DNA of 64,000 bases from Phragmites australis (lineage: Eukaryota > Streptophyta > Magnoliopsida > Poales > Poaceae). A program made the position numbers and the translations under genes. Position 1 is the stretch's first letter. Each line of letters begins with the position of its first letter. Where the stretch lies: positions 13,199,001-13,263,000 of the forward strand of contig NC_084943.1 in the NCBI RefSeq assembly GCF_958298935.1, in the 5' to 3' direction. Shown here in pieces: positions 20,945 to 32,632 of this stretch. Under the pieces are notes generated by a model. The model was not told the DNA's origin and made no database searches. It worked only from the letters and a program-made list of their open reading frames with translations.

Positions 20945-21542
20945 TGTTGGGGGATGATCTTCCGTACCCCTTCGGATGGCAAGTCGAAGTCCGCCGGTGG
21001 TTGAGCACTGATAAATATTGCAGTTGTGTTCCAGGAAGCATAGGCGAAGGCTCTAGCGGGCCTTTAGTCGGAGGCCAAAGGTTGATCCGTGACACCATCT
21101 GCCAGCATAGGCAAAGGCCCTAGCGTGCCTTTGGGCAGAGGCCGAAGGTCGACCCGCAGCACCGGGGGTCAGGGTAGGTGAAGATCCTAGCGAACCTTTG
21201 GGTGGAGACCGAAGGGTGACCCGCGGTGTAGCGCTGGGACTGGCCGAATGTACCTGGTGGTTGTCGAACCCGTGTAATCGCTCAGGGTATAGTTATAATT
21301 ATGCAAATGTACCTGATGGTATCATAATGCCCCAAAATATGCCTGGAATGTGGCAGTTGGGGGGTGAAACTGTAAATCCTAGCGTGGAGTGGTTGAGTAC
21401 GGGCTATAAATAGGGTAGTACTGTAACTAAGGTGACAAAGGAATTAAGATTATTTCACCCTCTAAACACGTGTCACACTCTGAAGCCTTCGGCTTCTCCT
21501 CCAGGCAAAGGCCTTCCTTGTTTGGGGACTTAGGTTCCAACA
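20945..21542 (+). mobile_element. 3' LTR of Tat1 (598 bp)
   Basis: Starts TGTTGGGGGATGATC and ends ...AGGTTCCAACA, so it has TG...CA ends and short inverted TGTTGG/CCAACA termini. It includes short GAAGG...CCTAGCG repeats (21040-21200) and a TATA box at 21404. No 5' partner is in the window. Confidence 0.8.
21404..21413 (+). promoter_or_regulatory. TATA box in the Tat1 LTR
   Basis: CTATAAATAG about 140 bp before the LTR end, the usual place for the U3/R promoter of a short LTR. Confidence 0.6.
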
Positions 21543-21567
21543 AAGACGCTATTTGCAAAGCCCACGC

Positions 21568-24500
21568 TGTCACACCTGGTTTTAATGAACTAGATGCGGC
21601 TTATGTGTGCCCAGGATATTCAACACACATAAGGGAGTCGCATGTGAAGTAACAAAAGCAATACTTTTATAGAATAAATGTTAAATTCTTACAAAAATTG
21701 ACATATATTATCTTCTATGAAGATATCTACAGAGGAACAGAAGTACTGGTGCCCTGCAACATCGCAGGCAACCGACCGGGAGATACGCACCTAGAACGTC
21801 ACATCCTCGTCTTGATAGTCTTCAACATCTTCACTCACTGAGCAGCAGCACACATGTCGCATGGCATAGGGAAAATAGCAAGTGTGAGCACATGACGCGC
21901 TCAGCAAGTGTGGGAAAGATAATGATATGCAGGCTTATATCAATAATAGGCTAACACATGGTATATTTGCGTAAATGCAAGTAATGAAAATATATTTGAA
22001 CTCAAAAAGCATTAAACAATTATTAAGTGAATGTAACACATACAGTCCAACAACCAGCATACAAGGCTCCCCACCTTGCATACCATAACCGTCTAGTACT
22101 CCCCCAAAACCACAACCAAACCCATAACCACAACCCACTAATCATGTGAGGATCCAAGTCTCTCATAACCATGAGCACGGCTATTATAACAGTTTTTACA
22201 CTCTACAGAAGGTTGTCCAGCTTTCCCCACGAGTCAGTAAATTCTATGTTGCCTTGTCTGCAAGACACTTAACACACGCCAGTGGTGTGCCACCAAGAAA
22301 TCTCCAAATGACATTTTCCACTAACCAAAGACTAATCCAGTATGCGTCTGCCCACTAGGTTTCACCGCCAGGATTTATGCGAATTCAACTCCTACCCAGA
22401 AGCCCCCTTTTGTGCTGACACAATACACACTGGATAGACTCTAACTACTATGTCACGCCTTACCCATATCAGCCTCGTGGTTGGTACATTACTTCTTGGG
22501 TTGTCGCTCCACGAACCGATCCTTACTTAAGTCACTTGAGCAAACACTAAGCCAACAACTTAACCATGACAACCATCAAAACCACTTTGCTCAAGGCCTA
22601 ATGGTCCATGTTGCTAGACCATTAACAAATTAACCACCACTGTTGCATATATTCATTAGTCAAGATTATGACACTTCCCAATATCCCAAAAGCATGGCTA
22701 AGCAATCTACCCACCGAAGATACCTAACCATAAACCATCTAGGTTTCAAGGGATGATAAGGGAAAATCTAGGGAAAACCCTAACATAGGTGACTACCCAT
22801 CATATTGACGGACACTGCATGCAATTTTGTAAAACAAAACAATTAAAATCATAGTTTTAAGATGATCAAGGACACTTGCCTTTTACCTAATGCTGCTCAG
22901 TGTTGACAAAACCTTTGTCTTGAAGTCCCTCGAACTGCTCCGAAACGTTATCGACTAATCGCGAGAACTACCGATAAACAACACAAAGGAAAACACTAAG
23001 AACAATATACCAAACATCATTAAAACACTTGAAAAACACTATGGTTGGATAGGCATGCTATGCAAGTACCATCTTGGATTCAAGAAGGGATAAGCTAAGA
23101 TCTAGTCTCAACCTCCTATGATGGATCAAAAAGGTCAAAGGTTGCGGTTAAAGGTTAAGGATACTACCGGTGACTCTATGTAGCAGTGGTGGTTTGGGTT
23201 TCGTCGAAGACAGCGATCAGGTGCGTGGCCACTGACATCAATGTCGGGCTTCGATGGTGTTTCAGTGAAACGAGGGAAGCATAGCGTAGAATGCAGAAAG
23301 ACTAACTCAATGCTATGGTTGGTTTTGGAAAGGGTCATCCGAGGTAGCAACAAAACAACGATGACTGCTGCTAGGTTTAGTGGTGACTGCGAACAGATGC
23401 AGCAACGGAGATGCTCATGTTCCCAGAGACTGACTATGATTTGAGAAACCATTTGAACAGAGATGTTCTATATCCTGGGAACACAATGCTATAGCATGGG
23501 TTTTGGTAGATCATCCCCCTAGAGGAAGAACGAGCAGCGAAAATGAGATGGGTGACGGTTGCGACATATTGTGGTAGGCAATTGTGTTCCGGTCGTGTTG
23601 CTGCACAAATAGGGATGGGCTCCTAGTGTCACGTAGAAGACTCGATGGGACTTGCTGTGACATGGTTGGTGCATCCATACGGCTTTCGGATTGACGGGAA
23701 ACGCGAATGCAAATCCAGTGCACGCGCAGAATGCATCCAGAAACCGGACAGCGGGCATGTCGACCTTGACTTTTATGGTTTGGTTACTCTACTGGATGAC
23801 CTGGTTGGTGAGGGCATGGGGAACATCATGGGACATGCGTTGGTGAAAGGGCATGGCAAAGGTACACTAGTTGGCCGGGAACGTCGATGCCAATAAGCTA
23901 CAACGCGGCTGTCTGCGACGGTGATGACCATGGTGGCGTATATCGGGCTTTGGCCGGGGCTAGGGCTTGGCTAGGGACTTAGTATGATGCTAAAACAGTA
24001 TTAAGGGAGGAGAATAAGGGGTCCTCAGCTTTGTTTGATGGTCAAGAAAGGAGGATTTGTGGAGAAGATGACGTAACGCATCACAGGCGGCGCAGTAGTG
24101 GCTCTGGCGAACAGCGGCATACGGACAGGGCAGCAGTGACATCTAGGGCTTGGTGGCATAGAATAGGGGTAGGAGAGGGCGTGCAACTCATATTTATAGG
24201 GCTAGGGCAGCTGGTTGAGGTGGAGTCCAAGCCGAACACAAATCGGGTTCAAGTTCGAGTCGGTTACCATTTCTTTTTTCGTAGCTCTCTATTAAGAGGA
24301 TGATATTTCAACCGTCTGGACTCCAAATTGCACGTTTCTTGACTCTGCATTATACTACTCTAAAAGATATACAACCTTGGTATTCATTTGAACCTCTGAA
24401 AACGCCATCTTGATTTCCATAAATGCACCACAAGATAAACTGTTTGAACTCAGACTTATCTGCACATCACTGATTTCGGGGGCCATAACTCCCACCTCCA

Positions 24501-25290
24501 TTATCCAAAAGGGAACTCCCATAGATTCCAATAAAAGCTCTCAACGAAACCTACAACTTTGGTATTTTCAAGATTTGTAGTTGAGGCCATTTTGAACTCC
24601 GAAACTTCATGAAAAGATGAGGCTATCCAGGACTCCGTGAAAATTTGCAGATTTCATGGATCCTTTATGTTGGGCCTTCTAGAAGACTTTGCTAAGGGTT
24701 TGGACTTGAGCAAGATTGATCCCAAAGACACTTTAAGTATATCTAGAGTTTAGAAAAGAAACTTTTGTCAGAGAAATTTGAATAGGATTTGAATTTGAAT
24801 TGAGCTTGGAGTGAATTTAAGAGAAACAAAAAAGATGAGGTTGAACAAGAATAGGCGTACATAACGAATTTGAATTTGGATTTGGGTAGAATTTGAGAAA
24901 GAGTAGATATTGGCTTTAAATAAGGATTTGGATAAGAATTGAATTGAACTAGAGAAGAATCAGGTATGATCAAGGATTGAATATATAATGAATTCAAAAA
25001 GATTTTGAATTCCAACTATTAAGATCCTTATTTAATTTAGTACAGAGTTTTGTAGAAACCTTTTCAAAATCTTTTTCACTCAAAACACCAAAGAGAAAGA
25101 AAAAGGAAAAAGAACTCTAATGCATTTACCTGGCTCCTAACAAAACTCAGCATGTAATGCATAAGAAATAATAACCTATATTGATTGATTGATTAAGAAA
25201 ATAGGTTTTAAACCTATACTACTAGTGAAGCTATTGAATAATCTTGGAAAATTTTAAAAATTTGTGAATTCTAAAAATTAGGGTATTACA
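21568..25290 (-). mobile_element. Solo LTR, Tekay-like, 3723 bp
   Basis: Plus-strand ends are TGTCACACCTGG and ...GGGTATTACA, so on the minus strand the LTR runs TGTAATACCC...GGTGTGACA. The plus-strand LTR at 27570-30502 has the same type of ends (TGTAACACC...GGGTGTGACA). Flanks are CACGC (21563-21567) and CACGT (25291-25295), a four-of-five match that looks like an aged target duplication. No internal region is present, hence a solo LTR. A TATA-like CCTATAAATATG lies on the minus strand at about 24189-24200. Open frames inside (23135-23896, 24031-24303) have no recognisable domain. Confidence 0.72.
24189..24200 (-). promoter_or_regulatory. TATA box in the solo LTR at 21568-25290
   Basis: CCTATAAATATG on the minus strand, in LTR orientation. 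Position in the middle of the LTR fits the U3/R border. Supported only by sequence word and place. Confidence 0.4.
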
Positions 25291-26569
25291 CACGTTGTGC
25301 ATGTGTTAGAGTAACAACAATAAGGAATTATGGCCACGATGACTTACCACACATGCGATACTTGGCTACAAATGGTAAAACTCAAGCATGTGTCATGGTA
25401 AAAAGCCTGATGTGTACGTGTATGTTACCGCAGAAGCATATCATGATAGCATGGTAAAACATGTCCAGTACCCACTATGTGCATACTTCCATAAAATGCA
25501 GCGGACCTTTCTAACCCATGCTTTGGAGATTGGACATATTTAAAGGTACTGCCTCTTAAACAAGGAGTGGCTAGCTAGTAACCATTGAGATATTTTAAAC
25601 TCTATGGCATGGTCGAGCCTAGTGAGCTACCCATGACAGAAAGAATTAAATACTAACTGCTACCACTGAAAAGAGGTGTAAGAGTGTGCAAGTAAATAAA
25701 CTACTCCTATTTCCATGGGACATGATCTGAACGCATGGACTCTCAGCCAAGCATTGCGGCGCCATGCCTTGCCGCAGACATTGTGTGTGTCAGAAGCACA
25801 CATAGAGTGCATGTGGGTGTAGCAGGCTGTGATGCACAGCCCGTGACCCAAAAACATGCTGGTCTTTCTAGGACGAGGACCATGGTAGGCTCTATCCTAA
25901 GAGATGTTTCCTAGCTTGAGCGCAGATCTTGGGTGCTAATAAACACAACGTTCCAATGCCCCCAAGCTGATCTCAACTAGATGAAGTGGACGCCTGCCCA
26001 TAGATGAGCATGCAACAATGAAAATACAAGTAGGAGTACTAGCCAGTCTACTTGCAGGTCTCTCTGACCACCGGCTGACACCAGTAATAAATAAAGGAAT
26101 TCTCAGCTGCTACACAATAAATGGGTGCATGCACTTACCATGTGCGTGGAGGTTTGCATGAATTTTACCTTTGCCTTAGCTCTCACATGGGTAGCCTTCG
26201 CTTGAGGCTGGATGGGCATGGGAAGCCACACTCATACGTGTTTTGCCTCCAGATGGCCTCAGGAGCGACTCACAGCATGCCACGGCCGTTGTTTGCATGC
26301 GCCCGGGCCGACGCAATTGCGGCTTCTTCACCTGCAAGATGCTGATGACTGCTGAAGGGTGGAGGGTGGCTTTAGTAGCCTCCGGTCACGCTCCGCATGG
26401 AGCTGTGTTCGGAGGTGTCGCCTTGGCCTACTGACCCGATGACATGTTTTGCTCTCTTGATGTCTTCTTAACCTCTTTCCTCTCATGGGTTTTTGTATTT
26501 GCATCCCCACGGACGGCGCGCTATTGAAGAAAATCTTGTCTTTCCCCGAACATAGTATGGTGAGAGCCT
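25291..26569. other. Unassigned interval, no gene recognised
   Basis: About 1.3 kb between a solo LTR and a Tat-like LTR. Open frames of 60-75 codons occur (25660-25857, 26121-26345) but show no known domain. No terminal inverted repeats or polyadenine tail were found by eye. It may be the oldest flanking sequence here or an eroded transposon. Confidence 0.4.
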
Positions 26570-26965
26570 CTTCTAATGAGGAAGCTCAAGCTTAGGGACA
26601 GCACTAAGCTGAGAGGAGAGAGCGAAAGAAGGGGTGTGTTCCTCCATCACGGGAAAAGACCTCTGGGGGTCTCAAGAACACGCGGGGTTATCCAGGTTCA
26701 GGCCTCCCTTAGGATAACAGCCCTACGTCTTGTGTCTTCTCATATGATTTTTATGAACTGGTTACAGAGAGTACTCGCATCTAATGAGAAGAGAAAAATC
26801 CTTCCAAGGGTCTCCTCAGGGTCCCCTGTCTATCTATCCCTATGGGGCCTATTAATAGAGAGAAGTGGGGGAGATTACCACCCGACCCCTTAAGATATTA
26901 TGGTCTCTACAGCAATGCTATAGTACATCATTTAAATATCTCAAGGTTGGAGCATTCCCCCAACA
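26570..26965 (-). mobile_element. Tat-like LTR fragment
   Basis: On the minus strand it starts TGTTGGGGGAATGC, the terminus typical of Tat LTRs and the same as the start of the Tat1 LTR for eight bases. Inside is a region meaning 'GGTTCAGGCCTCCC...CCCTACGTC' on the plus strand, common near the ends of such LTRs. The distal end is not sharply defined and no target duplication was found. It abuts Tekay pol at 26966. Confidence 0.5.
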
Positions 26966-27557
26966 ATACTGGAGAAAGCCAAGTGTTTGGACCAGAAGTT
27001 CTTAGAAGGACAGAAGAGCAGGTTCAGACTGTACGAGAAAACTTGAAGGTTGCATAGTCTCGACAGAAGACTTATGCGGATAATCAACGAAGAGAATTAA
27101 CCTTTAAAGTTGGAGATATGGTGTACTTGAAAGTCTCACCTATTAGAGGTATTCATAGATCCAGAGTTAAAGGGAAATTAGCACCCAGGTATATTGGACC
27201 ATTCAAGATAGTCGCCAGACGTGGAGAAGTAGCATATTAGTTGGAACTACCATCTGCATTGGCAAATGTGCATGATGTCTTTCATATATCTCGAGTGAAG
27301 AAATGTTTAAGAGTGCCAGATGAACAATTATCTCTAGACGAAGTGGACCCAAAAGAAGATCTGACCTATGTAGAATATCCTATCAGAATTTTTGAACTAC
27401 AGAGCAAGCCACAAGGAGAAAGGCTAATAAAATTTGCAAAGTTCAATGGAGTCATCACTGAGAAGATGAGGCAACCTGGGAGCGAGAAGATCTAAAGGCA
27501 GAGTTTTTGCAGCTGTTCGAGGATCAATCTGAATCTTCAGGGCAAGATTCATCCTAA
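26966..27557 (+). pseudogene. Tekay integrase C-terminus and chromodomain
   Basis: Begins with the conserved 'EEQVQTVRENLKVA' helix. It has the 'KGKLAPRYIGPFKIVARRGE' small beta domain and then 'VHDVFHISRVKKCLRV'. The chromodomain follows: 'TYVEYPIRIF' in one frame, then after a one-base shift near 27430 'KVQWSHH-stop-EDEATWERED'. The natural stop is at 27555-27557, beside the polypurine tract. Stops interrupt at about 27055 and 27238. The chromodomain normally targets integration to histone-marked chromatin; this copy is dead. Confidence 0.75.
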
Positions 27558-27569
27558 GGGGGGTAGGTT
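27556..27569 (+). other. Polypurine tract of the Tekay 3' end
   Basis: AAGGGGGGTAGGTT immediately upstream of the LTR start TGTAACACC at 27570, overlapping the pol stop codon. Confidence 0.7.
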
Positions 27570-30502
27570 TGTAACACCATAATATCCAGTTTTGTGAATT
27601 ATTAAAATTTTGCCCACATATTAGTGACAGCATCACCATTAGCTTAGGGTTAAATTGATATTTTCATAAGTCAAAAATAAATAACTTAGGTTATATTTTG
27701 ATTTGTTGCATTCATGCTGGCTCTATAGTTGCAGTAGGCCCCTTTTTCTCCCTCTCTTGATTTTTTGGGTGAAAAATGTTTCAAAAACTCATTTGAATTC
27801 GGTTTAGATTCGAATTAGAAATCAAATTAGAAAAGAAATAAAAAGAGAAGTAAACGAATTTCAAACCAGGCCAAAACCCTTCATATCTAGACCCAAAACC
27901 TCTTTTTCCTCTCCCTCTCTCTCTCTCTTGGGCTGAAGCCCGAGCCACTTTCCCCTTACTTTCTCTCCATTTGGGCAAAGCCCACCTTCCCGAGCCAGCC
28001 TGCCCGCTTGAGGCATCCCCGCCCTCGCTGACCAATGGGCACAACTCAAGCTGAGCCGAGCCACCACCCCAACTACTCTTCTCCTTCCTCTAGACGCGCC
28101 TAGGCTTCATCTGGCCATCGGCCATTTTTTTTTTCCTGTGCCCCCTTCTCCTCCTATAATGGTTGGATCCGAGCACTTATGCCCCATCAAGGCCCCCTCG
28201 GTCATTTCCTCATCTTTTCCCCGCCTCTTTTGCACAATTAAGGTGGGAAACCATCGACTATCAAAGCCATGGCCGCCACCCCTTCTCCTTCAAATTTTGG
28301 CCACTCCGCTCGCCCTTCCCTCTATTTAATCCACCCTCCTCCATCTCAGTGAGGTTGCATGCATTTTTGCACCCACTCACGCCTTTTCCCCGCTCAAATC
28401 ACTATCGCCGGCCTCTTCTTCTTCGGTTCCGGTGAGGACCTACGCCGCTGCCTTTCTTCATATCCGTGTAGCCTCCGGCTGAATTGACCCACTCTCCATC
28501 TCTACAGGTGTCCCCGGAGTCGATCCCATGGCTTGCCATCATCGTTTAGTCATTGGAGCACCCCTCCAGCCACCTCACTGACCGTTGCCGCCATCCTCAT
28601 CATCGCCCGAGGACCTCGACACCTCTCCAGCCTCCTTGTTGCTCGGGGTGAGCTCGCCGGCCCCTCCTCGCCATTTTCTGTCGGTCGTCGGAGCATCCCA
28701 GCTACCAGACCCCCTGTTCGGCCAAGTCCGGTCGCCCTCTGGCTGTCCGTCGCCGGCCCAAGCCCTTCCTAAAGCCATTGGTCCACGGTGAACCCGTGGA
28801 CCAAGTGGTCTCCCCGGTTCACCACCTGGTGGATGTGGTCCACGCTGGATTTTCTTCAAAAAATAATTCATTTATGATTTATAACATCATTGTTGCACAA
28901 TAAACAAGTTTTTCAATGTAAAAATAATTGGTTTAATCTATGCTAATAAGTAAAATTTGCAGAAACACCCCTAGAACTTCAAATGCTCTAAACTTTTTGC
29001 CCGTCGCTCTGATTTAGGAGGTCTTTGCACTCATATTCTTGTAGCGACGTGTAGAATCTTTTTATAGGATTTTTATCTAGTTTTAGTGTTGTCTGGTATA
29101 CTGTTCTTATGGTTGATTTTGTGCTCGTGTAGATAATTCAGTTCAAGAGCAGTTCGGGAATTTTCAGGAAGAGGAATTTGAAGGAACTGTGTCTTGACCA
29201 TGTTGTGAGCCCAATTTTCATTTAAAGTCACACTTTACAAAACATGCAAGTTACTTTTATGGTGAAATGGGTAGTGTAGTAAACACTAGTTTTATATACA
29301 GGCTTTACTCTTGTAGATACTTATTTCTCAGTAATATCATGTTTATGCTTAGCCATGCTTTTAGTTGAGCATGTAGTATATAGCTGTTGAATCATAAGCT
29401 ATGAAACTAAAAGTTGATATCAAAAGTATGCTATGATAATTGATGTTGTTGAGGGAATTAGCAATAAGGAATCTAGGTTTTGGGCAGGAAGGGTCTGTTG
29501 GTGTGTGCCTGTTGATGTGTTCTAGGCATTGATAACTTGGACGGATATGTTTGGTGATTACCCTGGTGGGATAGTTGGCGGTCTTGCCCAGACCATGTTA
29601 AGGACCAGTTCATGGAGGGACCACCCATGACAACAGTACAGCCACAAGAACTATATGGTACGGCTTGGCTAAATAACTAGATGTTCTCCCAATGGTGTGT
29701 GAGCCAATTGGATGTGTAGAGAAGGAAGGAGTACTTCCTGATTCTACCTGGCACAAGAGGGGGCATCTGGGGTAGAGGGTTGCTCCACTTATATACGATG
29801 GTGAAACCTTAATGGGCAAGTACATACTGGGAGACTCTTTGGAAAGGCCTCGTAGTGATCTCTTGGCACACACCCTGGAAGTGTGTAAGGTACTGACGGG
29901 TACCGGCAAAAGAGATGATCACGACTTGTGGGTAAATTGTACAAACTCTACCATATTCATCCGCGTTCACAGTTATGAGCAGCATGGACCCTCACATGAT
30001 TAGTTGGTGGATGTTTTCCGTGGTTGAGATATGGATGAATTCTCGGATGTAAAAGAAGATCTTTTGTACTTCTTTCCTTTCTAAAATAAAACTATTTTTT
30101 CTAAGCTTTATGCTAAAATTGGCTTTATGCAAATAAAACCCAAGAGGATAGGAATCCTTGGTTTAAGCCTTCATGTCATACTTTCCCCCACTTGCCGAGT
30201 ATTGGAAATACTCACTCTTGCTTTTCAGAAGGTGAAGCTTTTGAATAATATCCTGTAGATGGTGCTGAATTCTAGGCTTGTGGAGCTTCAGGTTGAATGT
30301 CTGTGGCATGGGCTGCGCTATGTTTCTTTTCCACTACTGTGTAATTTTTAAAAGACTCATGTGATCATTTTGTAATAAATAACATTGTAATAATGAGCAT
30401 TGTGCCTGTTATCCACTAGTGACGTCGCTATATGTATGTGTAAACTGATCCTGGCATACATATAGTTTACATTTGGTTTCAATCTTCAAACTGGGTGTGA
30501 CA
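27570..30502 (+). mobile_element. 3' LTR of the Tekay 3' end (2933 bp)
   Basis: Starts TGTAACACC after the polypurine tract, ends ...CTGGGTGTGACA. A CT-rich run (27900-27930) and a proline/serine-coding GC-rich part (28100-28870) give overlapping frames on both strands without known domains. Directly downstream is the last 52 bp of a Copia internal region, so this element was inserted near the 3' end of a Copia element or joined to it by deletion. Confidence 0.75.
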
Positions 30503-32245
30503 ATTTGCCACTTGCTTTGGTTGTGTTCTCATCAATCACTAAAGAGGGGGAGATTGTAGCGAAAAATGGCCCTATTACGCCATGATTGTTATTTTGACGA
30601 TTAATGAAAATATAGTCAATGGGACTAAAATGTTTGTCAGGAATACATGTTAGTAAGTCTCATGGATACAATACATGAAGAAGCCATCGAAGTCAGGACA
30701 AAGTTGGACTGAATTGGAGAAGTCCCAAGAAGATTTGCCTCACCGGATGGTCTGGTGCTCTGGGTGTTGAACTAGCCAGAGCATATTTGACAAAATGGAG
30801 AGAAGCCTAAACATATCACGTGCCGAAAGGTCCGGTAATCAGAGAAGATACACACCGGAGCATTTTGTCCAGAGAAGGTTGCAGCCATTTAAGTTGAAGA
30901 TCAAAGCACCGGAGGGTCTGGTGATCAATGTGTTGCACACACCAGACAATGAATAGTGCAAATGGATAGGAGTTCAACACATTGGAAGATCTGGTGTATG
31001 TGTTGTACACACTAGAGGCGTAACACTGGGCTAATTTACATAGGTTGGCAAGTGTTGAAGAACAAAGTTCAAGGCACTGGATGGTCCGCTGGCGAATATT
31101 GTGTACACTGGAGTATTCTTTCCGGAGAGGGTTGCATTGGCTCGGTTGGCTGAAGTCAACTCACCGAATAGTTTGATGATAAAGTGATGTGTACTAGATG
31201 CTTTCACCAGAGCAATTTAGATAGAGAAGAAGGAAAGGCTCGAATGGCTTAGGATAACTCACTGGATAGTACGGTGATATAAATGAAGTATACACTGAAA
31301 TGTCTCGTGTTCACAGAGGCTTGAGTGGGGTTCCAACGGCTAGTTTGTGAGAGTGTACTCACCGGATGATCCGGTCTCACTAGATTATCCGGTGTTAATA
31401 ACTTTTCTGAGCCATTGGGTTAATGGCTAGTGCACGGGTTTGAGGCTATAATTACCCCTCCACTCAGTCATTTGAATGTGTGGCATGCAGCTAGAGTCTA
31501 GATAAGTTCATGTACACCTGAGAAGACATCCAAGCTACCAAAGTGCTTAAAGTGATTATCCAAGGTGATTAAGCACAAGATTAGAGAGTGTTTAGTGCTT
31601 ATAGGCCTAGAGAGAGTGTTGCTAGTGATCGTTGCCTAGAGAGTGGATCAAGGAGTGATCCAACGTTGTACCAAGTGGTACGTCGACATCTTGGATTCTT
31701 GGTGACTTGCCGGCAAGCTTGTTGACCCTCCGATTTGGTGTGGAGTTGTGACAAGAAGCATGTACGGGGACACAAAGACCCTTACCTTGGTGGCTCAAGC
31801 TCTGAAGTGATCACAGTGGCAAGGAACCGGAAGAGAGGCTAGTGGTGGGACCTTGCCTTAGTGGCTTGGTGGCTCATCCAGGTGGAGGCCTTGTCTTCGT
31901 GACTTAGTGGCTCAAGAGCCATGACTGGGCGCCGATCGGGAGCATATCGTTTATGGAGCTCCAACGTGGTCTAGGGGTGGCATTCATGCCATCGATACCA
32001 TGGGATAAAAATCTCTTATGCTAAGTTCGCCCTCTCTACCTCTTTATGTTTCCGCATTTACATTCCTGCAATTTACCTTCTTAGATAGGTTGCAAGCTCT
32101 TTGATCGGTAGAGTAGACATACTAGATAAACCTAGAGCACATATAAATATAAATTAATATAGGTTTATCTTGTGTAGTTTTTGGAGCCAAAATAGTTCGA
32201 AGTGTCCTAATTCACCCCCCTTTTAGGACGTCACCAATCCCTTCA
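30503..32245 (+). mobile_element. Copia-type 3' end: internal remnant plus 3' LTR
   Basis: 30503-30554 is the end of the internal region, with the Copia-like polypurine tract AAAGAGGGGGAGAT. The LTR follows at 30555-32245 (1691 bp), starting TGTAGCGAAAAATGG and ending ...CACCAATCCCTTCA after 'TCACCCCCC', a usual Copia LTR ending. The start of a second copy is at 63497. The internal coding region is absent here. Confidence 0.65.
30741..31394. repeat. Array of spaced palindromic CACCGGA...TCCGGTG motifs in the Copia LTR
   Basis: Words of the type CACCGGATGGTCTGGTG recur at about 30741, 30823, 30909, 30981, 31077, 31163, 31261, 31360 and 31378, roughly every 70-100 bp. Each is a perfect or decayed inverted repeat. 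The same motifs occur in the second copy of this LTR (about 63680-63950). Cause and function are not known from the sequence. Confidence 0.7.
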
Positions 32246-32627
32246 GCAGCCCCAAAGTATGTCACTACACATTCTAGGAATCAATGATGATCTCATGTCT
32301 AAGGATATTGCTGGTACACCATCTGAGATAACAACTGATGGCACATTGTAAATAACAATCCCAACAGTATCAAGGTTGGTCTATCCAACATCATGTTCTC
32401 TAACATAAATGTCCACATTATTGACATGGTATCTCTATAACTATGATTCGTGAAACATGATCATCAATCAATACATGTGCTGGTCTTATGAATCATCACA
32501 ATGATACATGAGCAAGGATTAATTTGGAATAACATCATGATACAAACAAAGAGTTACATGAACAAGTCACATACTTGTCAATCAATGTAAATGATAGTCA
32601 TTCCTAGAATAACACATTATTCAAAAG
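32246..32627. other. Unassigned interval, continuous with 35557-35729
   Basis: AT-rich, no open frame of note. Because the solo LTR 32633-35551 has a perfect target duplication, this stretch was originally joined to 35557 onward, which leads into an integrase fragment. It is therefore probably an old retrotransposon. Confidence 0.4.
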
Positions 32628-32632
32628 TACAT

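Larger units (their letters stand above)
13069..21542 (+). mobile_element. Tat-type Ty3/gypsy element Tat1 (3' two thirds)
   Basis: Contains RT (from its N-terminal part), RNase H, the extra RNase H-like domain typical of the Tat lineage, and integrase. A long 3' region follows with tandem repeats and an antisense spliced gene, then a polypurine tract and a 598-bp 3' LTR. The 5' LTR, gag and protease are not present. They lay left of the Tekay insertion and were lost or displaced with the rearrangement near 5185. Elements of this lineage, such as maize Grande, are known for a long pol-to-LTR interval with an antisense gene. Confidence 0.8.
26966..30502 (+). mobile_element. 3' end of another Tekay element (pol end plus 3' LTR)
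   Basis: Contains only the last part of pol with a chromodomain, a polypurine tract and a complete 3' LTR. Everything 5' of the pol tail is missing at 26965, where a Tat-like LTR stands. The LTR family is that of the solo LTR at 21568-25290. Confidence 0.75.

Noticed and set aside
22146..24303. Short frames inside the solo LTR 21568-25290
   Set aside because: No similarity to known domains, scattered on both strands, and covered by a well-bounded LTR.
28138..28871. Proline/serine-rich frames on both strands
   Set aside because: GC-rich part of an LTR, low complexity, no start context or domain; same situation as at 9823-10940.
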